A stretch of 64,000 nucleotides of DNA from Mesobacillus harenae (GCF_013343715.1 NZ_JABUNR010000001.1:186001-250000), one strand, 5' to 3'. Shown: positions 26,389 to 35,296, counted from the first letter of the stretch. A program made the numbers and translations. Notes: generated by a model from the sequence alone, not told the origin.

Positions 26389-27369
26389 TTGTTAATTCTT
26401 AATGAGCAAGAAATAAAAAAAATACTGTCAATGAGCGAAGCTATTGAGGTAAATGAATTGGCGTATCGTGCATTTTCCACAGGAAAAGCTGAATCCCCAT
26501 TAAGATTTAATATGCAGCTTGATAATTCTGAAGACTATACACTTTTCATGCCAGGCTATGTATCAGAAACTGGTGGATTAGGTGTAAAAGTTGTAACGAT
26601 ATTACCGGATAATGTAAAAAGAAATTTACCTGCTACACAAGCAGCTATTTTATTGCTGGATAGGGAGACAGGTGTCCCTTCTGCCTTGATGGGTGCAACT
26701 TATATTACTGCTTTACGAACGGGGGCTGGAACTGGCGTGGCTACTAAATATTTAGCACGTGAAGATGCCTCGGTTGCAGCGATTATTGGAACAGGCGGGA
26801 TGGCTCCGGGACAACTGGAAGCTATATGTGCTGTTAGGGACATTAAAGAGGTGTATGTCTATAATCGCACGAAAGATAAGGCAGAAAAATTTGTGGAGGA
26901 CATGAAAAAGGGATTCCGTAATGACCTTACCTATTATGTTACTTCGTCCCCAGAGGAAGCGGTTAGAAAAGCAGATGTTGTCGCCACATCAACTTCTAGT
27001 CCAGAACCGGTTGTAAAATATGAATGGTTAAAGAAAGGAGCGCATGTTAATGCGGTGGGTGCCTTTAATTCCAGCATGCAGGAAGTAGATGAAGAATTAG
27101 TTGTTAGAGCAGATATACGAGCAGTGGATGGGATTTCAGCAGCATCTGTTCCAGGTGATTTGTCCATTCCTCTAAAAAACAAAAGTATTAATAAAGAAGA
27201 TTTAATCGAAATAGGCAACTTGATCGACCAAGGCGTTAAAGGGAGACCAACGGTGGATGGTATTACATTTTTTAAATCCGTAGGGATATCTGCACAGGAT
27301 ATCGCAGTAGCCATTGCGGTATTGGAGAAAGCAAAAAAGGAAGGGGAAGGAATGGAAATTAGTTTGTAA
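26389..27369 (+). CDS. Ornithine cyclodeaminase / mu-crystallin family protein
   Basis: NAD(P)-dependent enzyme of the OCD/mu-crystallin family (about 326 residues). Members deaminate or reduce imino acids: ornithine cyclodeaminase, alanine dehydrogenase, pyrroline-carboxylate and ketimine reductases. Landmarks: GVKVVT with the conserved Lys near residue 67, ALRTGAGTGVATKYLA near 108-122, the Rossmann motif IIGTGGMAPGQLEAI near 132-146, and ADVVATSTSSPEPV near 200. The longest frame begins at GTG 26380 inside the AAGGGTG ribosome site; TTG 26389 is better spaced. In this cluster it may reduce or deaminate an intermediate amino or imino acid. Related genes sit beside an Asp/Glu-racemase relative in ectoine utilisation loci, but the other genes here do not match that pathway. 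Confidence 0.82.
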   Translation: MLILNEQEIKKILSMSEAIEVNELAYRAFSTGKAESPLRFNMQLDNSEDYTLFMPGYVSETGGLGVKVVTILPDNVKRNLPATQAAILLLDRETGVPSALMGATYITALRTGAGTGVATKYLAREDASVAAIIGTGGMAPGQLEAICAVRDIKEVYVYNRTKDKAEKFVEDMKKGFRNDLTYYVTSSPEEAVRKADVVATSTSSPEPVVKYEWLKKGAHVNAVGAFNSSMQEVDEELVVRADIRAVDGISAASVPGDLSIPLKNKSINKEDLIEIGNLIDQGVKGRPTVDGITFFKSVGISAQDIAVAIAVLEKAKKEGEGMEISL

Positions 27370-27416
27370 AAGAATTTGATCAAAGTTAAAAAATTCATTT
27401 CAAAGGAGGATTTTTT

Positions 27417-28136
27417 GTGTACGGATGGCGTGCGAGGGTGGGACTATTACTACCAATGGATAATGCCGTAATGGAGCCGGAATTAAACAAGGTACCTGGT
27501 TTAGAAGGGATTAGTTTTTATGGGGTACGTTTGACTACTGACAAAAGAGAAGATATGCCGAATAACGGTATAGAGTTATCGAAGCTGTTTAACGAGGTAG
27601 GAACGGATATAATTGTCTATTCGTGTGCTGAAACTGCCTTTCTAAAAGGTGTGGATGGCAACGAGTATATTTCTAAAAGAATTGAAGAAATTACGAATCA
27701 ACCGGCAATAACCGCAATGTCCTGTATGGTTGAGGCTGCCAAGGCGTTAAATATCAAAAAGGTTTCACTTGTAACCCCTTATACAGAAGAACGAACGAGA
27801 GTAATGATTGACTTTTTTAAACGAATGGGAATTGAAACTTTAGGAGCAAACTCAGAAGACTTTTCAAAGCGATCAAAGGATACACGCGAATGGTATGAAT
27901 GTAATTTGCAGCCGCCAAGTACGGCATATGTTATGGCAAAGGAAGCAAATAACAGCGATTCAGATGCGATTATGATTAGTGCTACAAATTTCCGCACTTT
28001 TGAAATGATTGAAAAACTGGAAGAGGATTTAGGGAAGCCGGTGATTACCACAAATCAAGCGATTTTATGGGCTGTATTTAATAGATTAGGTATGCATACG
28101 AAAGTTCCTGGATTAGGAAGGCTTTTAAATCAATAG
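27417..28136 (+). CDS. Asp/Glu racemase superfamily protein (maleate isomerase/EutA-like)
   Basis: 239-residue protein of the Asp/Glu racemase superfamily, closest in form to the maleate isomerase, arylmalonate decarboxylase and EutA group. The N-terminal motif GLLLPMDNAVMEPEL (9-23) and the first active-site region VYSCAETAFLKG with Cys70 are intact. At the second site, where many members have a catalytic Cys in a SCTN-like context, this protein reads ISATNFRTF with Ala189. A one-cysteine enzyme of this fold could be an isomerase or decarboxylase-like catalyst with altered chemistry, or have lost racemase activity. AAGGAGG with seven-base spacing marks GTG 27417. It lies between the OCD-like and SDR genes in one operon. 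Confidence 0.82.
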   Translation: MYGWRARVGLLLPMDNAVMEPELNKVPGLEGISFYGVRLTTDKREDMPNNGIELSKLFNEVGTDIIVYSCAETAFLKGVDGNEYISKRIEEITNQPAITAMSCMVEAAKALNIKKVSLVTPYTEERTRVMIDFFKRMGIETLGANSEDFSKRSKDTREWYECNLQPPSTAYVMAKEANNSDSDAIMISATNFRTFEMIEKLEEDLGKPVITTNQAILWAVFNRLGMHTKVPGLGRLLNQ

Positions 28137-28152
28137 GATAAGGAGTAAATAA

Positions 28153-28905
28153 ATGAAATTAAAGGATAAAGTAGCTATTGTCACAGGTTCGAGTAAAGGA
28201 CTAGGAAAAGCCATTGCTCTTGGGTTAGCTGACGAAGGTGCAGATGTTCTTGTAAACTACCATTCTAGTAAGGAAGAAGCAGAAAAGGTTGTACAAGAGA
28301 TTGAGAAAAAGGGTAGACGTGCCCTTTTATTCAAAGCAGATACAAAAAGTAAAAAACAAGTAACTGATATGGTATCTTTTGTTGTTGAACAATGGGGGAA
28401 AATTGATATTTTAGTCAATAATGCAGGAGTTATGTACAATACCCCATTTTTGGAAATTGAAGAAGAGGAATGGGATAAACAGCTAGATACAAATGTAAAA
28501 GGGTACTTTTTATGCGCACAAGCGGTAGGACTTAAGATGAAGGGTCAAGGAAGTGGGAAAATCATCAATATTTCATCCACAAGACAGGTACAAGCTTGGC
28601 CAGGTAACCTTCATTATTGTGCGTCAAAAGGTGCTATTTATATGATGACACGTGTAATGGCGCTAGAATTAGCACCTTTAGGCATCCAAGTTAATAGCAT
28701 AGCGCCAGGAACAATAATAACCGAACTAAACCAGGCCAACTTCAGTGATGAAACAAAGAGAAATGAAAGGATCGGGCGTATTCCTGTAGGGCGATTTGGA
28801 GAACCAGAAGACCTTGTCGGTGCAACTGTTTTGCTAGCATCTAATGAAAGTGATTTCATTAATGGTGCCTCATTAATGATAGATGGTGGCCAGACAATTT
28901 GGTAA
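28153..28905 (+). CDS. Short-chain dehydrogenase/reductase (FabG-like)
   Basis: Classical SDR of 250 residues that oxidises or reduces a hydroxy/oxo group with NAD(P). TGSSKGLGKAI at 11-21 is the cofactor motif, NNAG at 89-92 the stabilising motif, and the catalytic set is Ser142, Tyr155 and Lys159 (YCASK). The ending GASLMIDGGQTIW is typical of the family. AAGGAG lies before ATG 28153, 17 bases after the preceding gene. Annotation pipelines would call it 3-oxoacyl-ACP reductase, but its operon position indicates a catabolic alcohol or hydroxyacid dehydrogenase. It is the last gene before a terminator. Confidence 0.9.
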   Translation: MKLKDKVAIVTGSSKGLGKAIALGLADEGADVLVNYHSSKEEAEKVVQEIEKKGRRALLFKADTKSKKQVTDMVSFVVEQWGKIDILVNNAGVMYNTPFLEIEEEEWDKQLDTNVKGYFLCAQAVGLKMKGQGSGKIINISSTRQVQAWPGNLHYCASKGAIYMMTRVMALELAPLGIQVNSIAPGTIITELNQANFSDETKRNERIGRIPVGRFGEPEDLVGATVLLASNESDFINGASLMIDGGQTIW

Positions 28906-28915
28906 AAAAATGATT

Positions 28916-28970
28916 GCATCTTATTATAATTATTCGGTTTTATTAGGATGATTATAATAGGATGCTTTTA
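28916..28970 (+). terminator. Terminator after SDR gene
   Basis: GCATCTTATTATAATTAT pairs along its length with ATGATTATAATAGGATGC (two G-U or mismatched positions) and is followed by TTTTA. It separates the transporter operon from the pucR-type gene. Confidence 0.75.
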
Positions 28971-28987
28971 AGAAAATGGTGATGACT

Positions 28988-30598
28988 ATGTCTATAACTG
29001 TTGAAAATTTAATGAGAATCGGTGGATTAAGGGAATGCCATATTGTTGCTGGTCATAGAGGAATTCATAGAGAAGTCCATTCCGTCACAACTATGGAAGT
29101 ACCCGATATTGTCAAATGGTTAAAGGGAAGTGAGCTGTTACTATCTACTCTCTATCCAATAAAAGATAATGAGGAAGTACAGGAAAATCTAATTAGGCAA
29201 TTACATGGAACCGGTACAGCTGCGTTGGCTATTAAGCCACATCCTTTTGTGGAAAAAATACCGCAGCATTTTCTAGAGGAGGCTGAAAAATACGGTTTTC
29301 CTATAATTGAGATCCCCGAACACATTTCGTATCTTGAAATTATAGCTCCTGTAATGAATACAATATTTGATTCTAAGGTCGTGTTACAGCAAGATTTGGA
29401 ACAGGCAAGCCAATTATTAAATGAGATCTCACTTAGCGCTCAAGGAATCACCACTTTTGTTGAAACCCTCTCCCACTTAATTAAAAGTAATATTACAGTC
29501 GAAAGTGAATTATCCTATATCCCAGTTCCAAAGCCGAATTTTGAATTTATCGCTTTAACAGGAGAACAAAAGAGAAATCTTTCCCTTGTAAAACGTCCTA
29601 TACGTATTAAGCGTAGGATTGATTCGGAGGCTATAGAATGTGTTGTTGCGCCAGTCCTTATTGAAGGCAAAGTTTATGGAAACATTACTTCTTGGGGCGG
29701 GAGTACGGAACACCTGGAAATAGACTTAGCAATATTAGAAAAAGCGTCAACCTTGTTATCCTTTGAATTTCTTAGACTAAAGGTAAAATACGATATAGAC
29801 CAACAGTATAAAAACGACTTTTTAAGAGACCTCTTTTTAAACAAATCTATATCTTTTGAAGTTTTGGAGGAACGAGGAAGGAAGTATAATTTCGACCCGA
29901 AACTTTCTTACCTATGTTTTGCTTTTGATATTCCAACTATTGAATATATTAAGTTTGATACGATTACAGATAGTATAAATCCGATCCTAAAGGAGATACA
30001 AGGCTTTAAGAAAAACGCAATTATAGGACATTTCCGCGATACTACTTATGCATTATTTCCTGTAGAAAATCTAACAGAAGTTGAAATAAGAAAAATTGTC
30101 AATTCGTTATATAATAGTGTGGTTAATAAGGTGAATTACAAAGATATTACACTCGGTGTAGGACGCTTTTATGAAGGGATAGATGGTATTCGAACAAGCT
30201 TTCATGAAGCAGAAAAGGCTCTTCACTTAGGAAGGGTTGTCTGGAACGACCGAAAAGTATTTTTTTTCAATGATCTTGGTATCTACCGTTTATTCGACCA
30301 ACTCACAGATATAGGCGAATTGAAACGGATCTATGAGGAGTCTGTTGGCAAACTTGTTGAGTATGATCAATCCCATGATTTAGACTTAATTCATACGTTG
30401 AGAGTTTTTTTGAACCAGAATGAAAAAATGCAAGACACTGCTAACAGTCTATTTATTCACGTTAATACATTAAAATATAGAATTACCAAAATAAAAAATC
30501 TAACTGGCTACAATTTAACTCATTCAGAGGGAAAGTTTATCTTGCATTTAGGATTAAAGATTTTAGATTTTATGAACAGAGATTATCGATTCAGATAA
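28988..30598 (+). CDS. PucR-family transcriptional regulator
   Basis: Cytoplasmic activator/repressor of the PucR (CdaR-related) family, about 536 residues. The N-terminal PucR domain (about 1-120) starts SITVENLMRIGGL and contains VPDIVKWLKGSELLLSTLYPI. A middle GGDEF-like CdaR region spans roughly 270-420 (IGHFRDTTYALFP, TLGVGRFYEGIDGIRTSFHEAEKAL). The C-terminal helix-turn-helix is at about 475-535 (TLRVFLNQNEKMQDTANSLFIHVNTLKYRITKI in two pieces). ATG 28988 follows GGTGATGA and matches the family start; the frame extends four codons earlier. In B. subtilis PucR senses purine-degradation ureides, which agrees with the neighbouring ureide-type hydrolases. It probably controls this cluster. 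Confidence 0.9.
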   Translation: MSITVENLMRIGGLRECHIVAGHRGIHREVHSVTTMEVPDIVKWLKGSELLLSTLYPIKDNEEVQENLIRQLHGTGTAALAIKPHPFVEKIPQHFLEEAEKYGFPIIEIPEHISYLEIIAPVMNTIFDSKVVLQQDLEQASQLLNEISLSAQGITTFVETLSHLIKSNITVESELSYIPVPKPNFEFIALTGEQKRNLSLVKRPIRIKRRIDSEAIECVVAPVLIEGKVYGNITSWGGSTEHLEIDLAILEKASTLLSFEFLRLKVKYDIDQQYKNDFLRDLFLNKSISFEVLEERGRKYNFDPKLSYLCFAFDIPTIEYIKFDTITDSINPILKEIQGFKKNAIIGHFRDTTYALFPVENLTEVEIRKIVNSLYNSVVNKVNYKDITLGVGRFYEGIDGIRTSFHEAEKALHLGRVVWNDRKVFFFNDLGIYRLFDQLTDIGELKRIYEESVGKLVEYDQSHDLDLIHTLRVFLNQNEKMQDTANSLFIHVNTLKYRITKIKNLTGYNLTHSEGKFILHLGLKILDFMNRDYRFR

Positions 30599-30613
30599 TA
30601 CACTGTTCTTTTT

Positions 30614-30634
30614 TTTATCTAAGAAGACAAAGGT
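30614..30634. promoter_or_regulatory. Candidate operator shared with the dctP promoter
   Basis: TTTATCTAAGAAGACAAAGGT differs from 23238-23258 at one base of 21. It lies about 80 bases before the carbamoylase start. Its presence before two transcription units of the cluster suggests a binding site for the PucR protein encoded between them. Confidence 0.5.
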
Positions 30635-30715
30635 CCACTTAAAGTTTAACTCGAAATAATAACTAAAGGATATATCATTAATACCTTTATGTGTAAGGAT
30701 TGGGGGACTGTATAG

Positions 30716-31954
30716 ATGAATATAGAACGATTGAAAAAAACTTTGAATGAAATTAATCAAATTGGTTGTTCAGACAAAGGAATAACCAGGCTGGCTTATA
30801 CAGAAGAAGAAAAGCAGGCAACCGACCATTTTATAAGTCTCTGTAAAAAAGAGGGGCTATTAGTTAGGATTGATGAATGCGGTAATGTGATTGCGAGAAG
30901 GGAAGGGGCCAATCCGGAACTTCCTGTTGTTGCAATGGGCTCCCACTTAGATACCGTAAAAAGTGGAGGCAAGTTTGATGGAACACTTGGAGTCATTTCG
31001 GGCTTGGAGGTAATTCGCACTCTAAATGAAAAAGAAATTGAAACTCAACACCCGATAGAGCTAATTTCCTTTGCATGTGAAGAATCAGCCCGGTTTGGTG
31101 TATCTACAATTGGCAGCAAGGCTATGACAGGAAGTTTGAATAAGGATAAAATCGAAAATTTAAAGGATGGCAAGGGTATCTCTATTAGTAATGCATTTTC
31201 TAGTAAAGGTTTAGAGTTTTCCAAGGTGGGACAATCCAAAAGAGAGCAAAAAGAGTTTAAGGCATTTTTCGAGCTGCATGTAGAGCAAGGTCCTATCCTT
31301 GAAAAGGAAAATAAGAAAATAGGGATTGTAACTGGTATTGCTTCCCCTACTAGACTGGAAGTCGTCGTCAAAGGAAAACAATCTCATTCAGGGACAACCC
31401 CAATGAATAATCGTAAGGATGCTCTCTTAGGTGCTGCCGAAATAAGTCTAGAATTGGAAAAGGCTGCAAAAAAAGAAGCGGATAAAGGGACCGTAGCAAC
31501 CGTCGGAGTATTGGATGTTAAAGAAAGCGCAATGAACGTCGTTCCAGGAGAAGTCATGATAAAAATCGACATTCGGAGTACCTCCATAGAGTCAAAACAA
31601 AAGGTACTTGAGGAAATTAAACAGAGTTTCAATCGTATAGCTAATAAGCGTTGGCTAACAATTGATTGGAAGGTGTTGGGTGACGAACTCCCTGTGTTAT
31701 TGGATGAACAAATTGTTAAGGATCTTTCGGAATTGTGTGAACATCTAGCGATTTCATATATTCATATGCCTAGCGGTGCAGGACATGATGCAATGAATAT
31801 GGCCACTATTTGTCCGACTGGACTGATATTTGTACCTTCCGCAGAGGGACTTAGCCACCATCCTGACGAATATACATCCATAGAAGATATAGGGGTAGGA
31901 GTTCAATTATTGGAAGAAATTATTTTAAAGTATGCAGTATCTCGAACAAGTTAG
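30716..31954 (+). CDS. M20-family N-carbamoyl-amino acid hydrolase / allantoate amidohydrolase
   Basis: Metal-dependent amidohydrolase (412 residues) that removes the carbamoyl group from an N-carbamoyl amino acid or ureido acid, releasing ammonia and CO2. The two-metal site of the family is visible: MGSHLDTV with His77, KFDGTLGV with Asp88, CEESARFG with Glu122/Glu123, ELHVEQGPILE with His188, and SHHPDEYT near 380 for the last His. KQSHSGTTPM near 221-230 marks the dimerisation/lid domain. The ribosome site is weak (GGGGGAC about eight bases before ATG 30716). It starts a second group of genes with the cyclic amidohydrolase and aspartase, and its promoter holds the shared 21-bp element. Substrates to consider: N-carbamoyl-aspartate, ureidopropionate, allantoate. 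Confidence 0.88.
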   Translation: MNIERLKKTLNEINQIGCSDKGITRLAYTEEEKQATDHFISLCKKEGLLVRIDECGNVIARREGANPELPVVAMGSHLDTVKSGGKFDGTLGVISGLEVIRTLNEKEIETQHPIELISFACEESARFGVSTIGSKAMTGSLNKDKIENLKDGKGISISNAFSSKGLEFSKVGQSKREQKEFKAFFELHVEQGPILEKENKKIGIVTGIASPTRLEVVVKGKQSHSGTTPMNNRKDALLGAAEISLELEKAAKKEADKGTVATVGVLDVKESAMNVVPGEVMIKIDIRSTSIESKQKVLEEIKQSFNRIANKRWLTIDWKVLGDELPVLLDEQIVKDLSELCEHLAISYIHMPSGAGHDAMNMATICPTGLIFVPSAEGLSHHPDEYTSIEDIGVGVQLLEEIILKYAVSRTS

Positions 31955-32013
31955 AACCATATTAACTGAACTAGTAGTAAGTTAATTCTATAATCATAGT
32001 TGAGGTGAATGAG

Positions 32014-33420
32014 ATGCATTGGGATCATATTATTGAGAATGGTATATTAGTAAACTCGAAAGAAGAAATCCAATCTAATATTTATATAAAAAACGGAAAA
32101 ATTGCAGCCATTGGAAAAGACTTAGAAGGAACGGCAGATGAAATAACAGATGCTAATGGTTGTTTTATCCTTCCTGGGTTAATGGATGTCCACGTTCATT
32201 CAAGAGACCCGGGTGCAACTCATAAAGAAGACTTTTTTCACTCTACTCAGGCTGCCGCAGCCGGTGGCTTAACCACCATATTCGAAATGCCAAATACAAC
32301 TCCACCAATAAATAATGTAGAAAACTTTAATAAACAAGTGGAAAATCTCGAGTCAAAAGCACATGTTGATTTTGGAATATGGGGAATATGCCTAGGAAAG
32401 CTAAACATAAGTGATATTCAATCTTTGAATAAAGCTGGGGTAATCGGATTTAAGTTCTTTTGGGGATATGCAGTTCACAGTGAAACATTTCAGCTAATCT
32501 ATAATTATAAATCAGACATGAAGGAAGTTATCCCTCCCTTTGATGATGGAGAAGTGTATGAAATGTTTCAGGAGGTTGCCAAAACAGGGCGCTTGCTAGC
32601 TGTTCATGCTGAAAATCATGAACTAATCCAACATCTTACAGCAAAGGTTGAGGAAAGTGGCAGGAAGGATTATGATGCTTTACTGCAAGGTAGACCAAAT
32701 CTTGCTGAGGAAACGACTATCCAAACAGCTATTTCTTTTGCGAAATCTGCAAATACTCGTCTTCATATTCTTCATGTTAGCACTGGTGAAGGTGTAGAAC
32801 TAATTCAAAAAGCCAAAAAAGAAGGATATCCAATCACAGCAGAAACTTGTCCACATTATTTATTCCTAAGTAATGAAGATTACGATCAAATTGGTCCAAC
32901 AATGAAAATTTATCCTCCAGTTAAATATAAAAAGGATCAAGAGAGGTTATGGGAAGGGATAAGTCAAAAAGTCATTGATATCGTGTGTTCGGATCATGCA
33001 CCTCATACAAAAGACGAGAAGAGTGGAGACCTTTGGTCAATTCCGGCAGGTATGTGCGGAGTTGAAACCCTTGCCCCCTTAATGATAGATGCTGTAAATA
33101 AAGGAAAAATCACGTTACATGAATTGGTATTATTATTATCTGAAAATCCAGCTAAAATCTTTGGTTTATATCCTGAAAAGGGTTCTTTACAGGTTGGTAC
33201 AGACGCAGATATTACAATTGTCGATTTAAATAAAAAACATGTTATAAAAGAAGAACTGCTCCACAGCAAAAGTAAGATAACAGGATTTGATGGTTTCCAA
33301 TTAGAAGGCGCTCCTGTAGCGACCATTTTAAAGGGTAAAACAATCATGAAAGATGGAAAAATTGTTAGTGAACCAACCGGAAGATTAGTTAGACCAGATA
33401 GAAATGGTAGTATGGATTAG
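32014..33420 (+). CDS. Dihydroorotase/allantoinase-like cyclic amidohydrolase
   Basis: Zinc enzyme that opens a cyclic amide or ureide ring; about 468 residues, of the allantoinase/hydantoinase size. All expected metal ligands are visible: DVHVH (His60, His62), GFKFFWG (Lys147, candidate carboxylated lysine), AVHAEN (His198), HILHVSTGEG (His254) and VCSDHAPH (Asp327). The substrate region reads HVHSRDPG and MPNTTPP, so Arg64 and Asn94 occupy the positions that in dihydroorotases hold the substrate carboxylate; many allantoinases have MPLN-type and hydantoinases other sequences there. This hints at a carboxylated ring such as dihydroorotate or carboxymethylhydantoin. The start ATG 32014 follows GAGGTGA. 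It lies 59 bases after the carbamoylase gene. A purely biosynthetic PyrC role is unlikely in this context. Confidence 0.86.
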   Translation: MHWDHIIENGILVNSKEEIQSNIYIKNGKIAAIGKDLEGTADEITDANGCFILPGLMDVHVHSRDPGATHKEDFFHSTQAAAAGGLTTIFEMPNTTPPINNVENFNKQVENLESKAHVDFGIWGICLGKLNISDIQSLNKAGVIGFKFFWGYAVHSETFQLIYNYKSDMKEVIPPFDDGEVYEMFQEVAKTGRLLAVHAENHELIQHLTAKVEESGRKDYDALLQGRPNLAEETTIQTAISFAKSANTRLHILHVSTGEGVELIQKAKKEGYPITAETCPHYLFLSNEDYDQIGPTMKIYPPVKYKKDQERLWEGISQKVIDIVCSDHAPHTKDEKSGDLWSIPAGMCGVETLAPLMIDAVNKGKITLHELVLLLSENPAKIFGLYPEKGSLQVGTDADITIVDLNKKHVIKEELLHSKSKITGFDGFQLEGAPVATILKGKTIMKDGKIVSEPTGRLVRPDRNGSMD

Positions 33421-33640
33421 CTAAAAAAGTGAATTTGTACCATATTATAGATGGAAGGTTTTAGGGCAGCTGATGATGCTGATTGTTAGGAAGTGTCAAG
33501 TTGTAGTCCGTTAATTTGTTGGTAATTTGGTCTTTACATTGAACGAGTCTGTGAGAATTTGGATAATTATATGTTTGGTGTACCAAAATAATCAGTTCAA
33601 ATAGTAAAGAGAACATATGTCTTTTTATCAGGAGGGGAAA

Positions 33641-35065
33641 ATGAAGAGTGAAAAAGTACGAATGGAAAAAGACTTCTTAGGTCAAAAAGAGGTGCCAGTT
33701 AATGCTTATTATGGTATACAAACACTGCGTGCTGTTGAAAACTTTCCTGTGACGGGATACAGGATTCATCAAGAATTAATTATTGCAATGGCAATGGTTA
33801 AAAAAGCAGCATCATTAGCTAATATGGATTCAGGCAGACTTTATCAAGAATTAGGTAGGAGTATTGTTACCGCGGCTACTGAACTAATTGAAGGCGAATG
33901 GCATGACCAAATTTTGGTTGATCCTATTCAAGGTGGGGCCGGTACGTCTTTAAATATGAATATAAATGAGGTTATCGCCAACCGCGGTTTGGAATTACTT
34001 GGAAAAGGAAAAGGAGACTACTTTTATCTAAGCCCGAATTCTCATGTTAATATGTCACAATCAACGAATGATGCTTTCCCTACGGCGATTCATATAGCTA
34101 CACTTTCTTTAATAGGAAAGCTTCTTGATACTATGGAAAAAATGCACGAAGTTTTCTTGAAAAAAGCAAAAGAGTTCGATCCTATTATTAAAATGGGGCG
34201 AACACATTTACAGGACGCAGTTCCTATACGTCTTGGGCAGGAATTTGGAGCTTATAGTCAAGTGCTGAAACGAGATATCAAAAGAATTAGAAATACACGA
34301 GAGCATTTGTTAACGGTTAATATGGGTGCTACAGCGGTAGGTACGGGTTTAAATGCAAACCCCAAATATACTAAAAATGTAGTTAATTATTTATCGGTAA
34401 TTAGTGGATTCCCATTAAAAAATGCCAGCCATCTTGTAGACGCTACTCAGAATACTGATGTTTATACGGAAGTTTCAGCAGCATTAAAGATTTGCATGGT
34501 AAACATGTCAAAAATCGCGAATGATTTAAGGTTAATGGCTTCAGGCCCAAGAACAGGCTTAAGTGAGATTAGCCTGCCAGCTCTCCAACCAGGTTCCTCC
34601 ATAATGCCTGGGAAAGTTAATCCTGTGCTGCCTGAGCTGATTAATCAGGTGGCATTTCAGGTTATAGGCAATGATCATACCATTAGCTTAGCTTCTGAAG
34701 CTGGGCAGTTCGAATTAAATGTTATGGAGCCAGTCCTAGTATTTAACTTATTGCAATCTATTAGTATAATGACAAATTCATTCCAGGTATTTACAAATCA
34801 TTGTCTTAGTGGAATTGAGGCGAATTCAGCAAAGCTTCAAAATGACGTTGAAAAAAGTGTAGGAATCATTACAGCAGTTAATCCCCATTTAGGATACGAA
34901 GCAGTAGCACGAATAGCGCGGGAAGCGATTTTATCAGGTGAGTCTGTAAGACAATTATGTTTAAAATATGATGTTCTGACAAAAGAAGAATTAGATTTAA
35001 TTTTAGATCCTTATGAGATGACCAATCCTGGAATCGCGGGTGAAGCTTTGTTAAATAAAGCATAA
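33641..35065 (+). CDS. aspA: Aspartate ammonia-lyase (aspartase)
   Basis: Converts L-aspartate to fumarate and ammonia; member of the fumarase II/aspartase superfamily, about 474 residues. VPVNAYYGIQTLRAVENFP near the N-terminus is the aspartase form of the family start, SPNSHVNMSQSTNDAFPT follows, and GSSIMPGKVNP is the catalytic SS-loop signature. The start ATG 33641 lies behind AGGAGGGG; the frame is open to 33617. It is 220 bases downstream of the cyclic amidohydrolase on the same strand. Together with the carbamoylase it completes a plausible route from N-carbamoylaspartate through aspartate to the citric acid cycle. A substrate other than aspartate cannot be excluded. Confidence 0.92.
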   Translation: MKSEKVRMEKDFLGQKEVPVNAYYGIQTLRAVENFPVTGYRIHQELIIAMAMVKKAASLANMDSGRLYQELGRSIVTAATELIEGEWHDQILVDPIQGGAGTSLNMNINEVIANRGLELLGKGKGDYFYLSPNSHVNMSQSTNDAFPTAIHIATLSLIGKLLDTMEKMHEVFLKKAKEFDPIIKMGRTHLQDAVPIRLGQEFGAYSQVLKRDIKRIRNTREHLLTVNMGATAVGTGLNANPKYTKNVVNYLSVISGFPLKNASHLVDATQNTDVYTEVSAALKICMVNMSKIANDLRLMASGPRTGLSEISLPALQPGSSIMPGKVNPVLPELINQVAFQVIGNDHTISLASEAGQFELNVMEPVLVFNLLQSISIMTNSFQVFTNHCLSGIEANSAKLQNDVEKSVGIITAVNPHLGYEAVARIAREAILSGESVRQLCLKYDVLTKEELDLILDPYEMTNPGIAGEALLNKA

Positions 35066-35296
35066 ATAAAATCAAATAATTATTCAAGTTAATTAGGGAG
35101 CGGTAATTTAATGTTGTAAAGCTTATAGGTAACAGTTCCAACTTTCAAAGTAAATCATCAGATCAGTAGCTTAATCGAAACTTTATGAACTTATTAGTTT
35201 TTTTTTATAAATTTATATACTAATATCAAGTAAGGCTTATCATCCGGTAGGTATAAAAATAATTTAATATTTTATTTTCTATTTCCTGTCGAAATA

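Noticed and set aside
26389..28136. Ectoine utilisation (eutA/eutC) locus
   Set aside because: The OCD-like and racemase-like pair resembles eutC/eutA, but no ectoine hydrolase, deacetylase or transaminase genes are present, and ureide-type hydrolases are.
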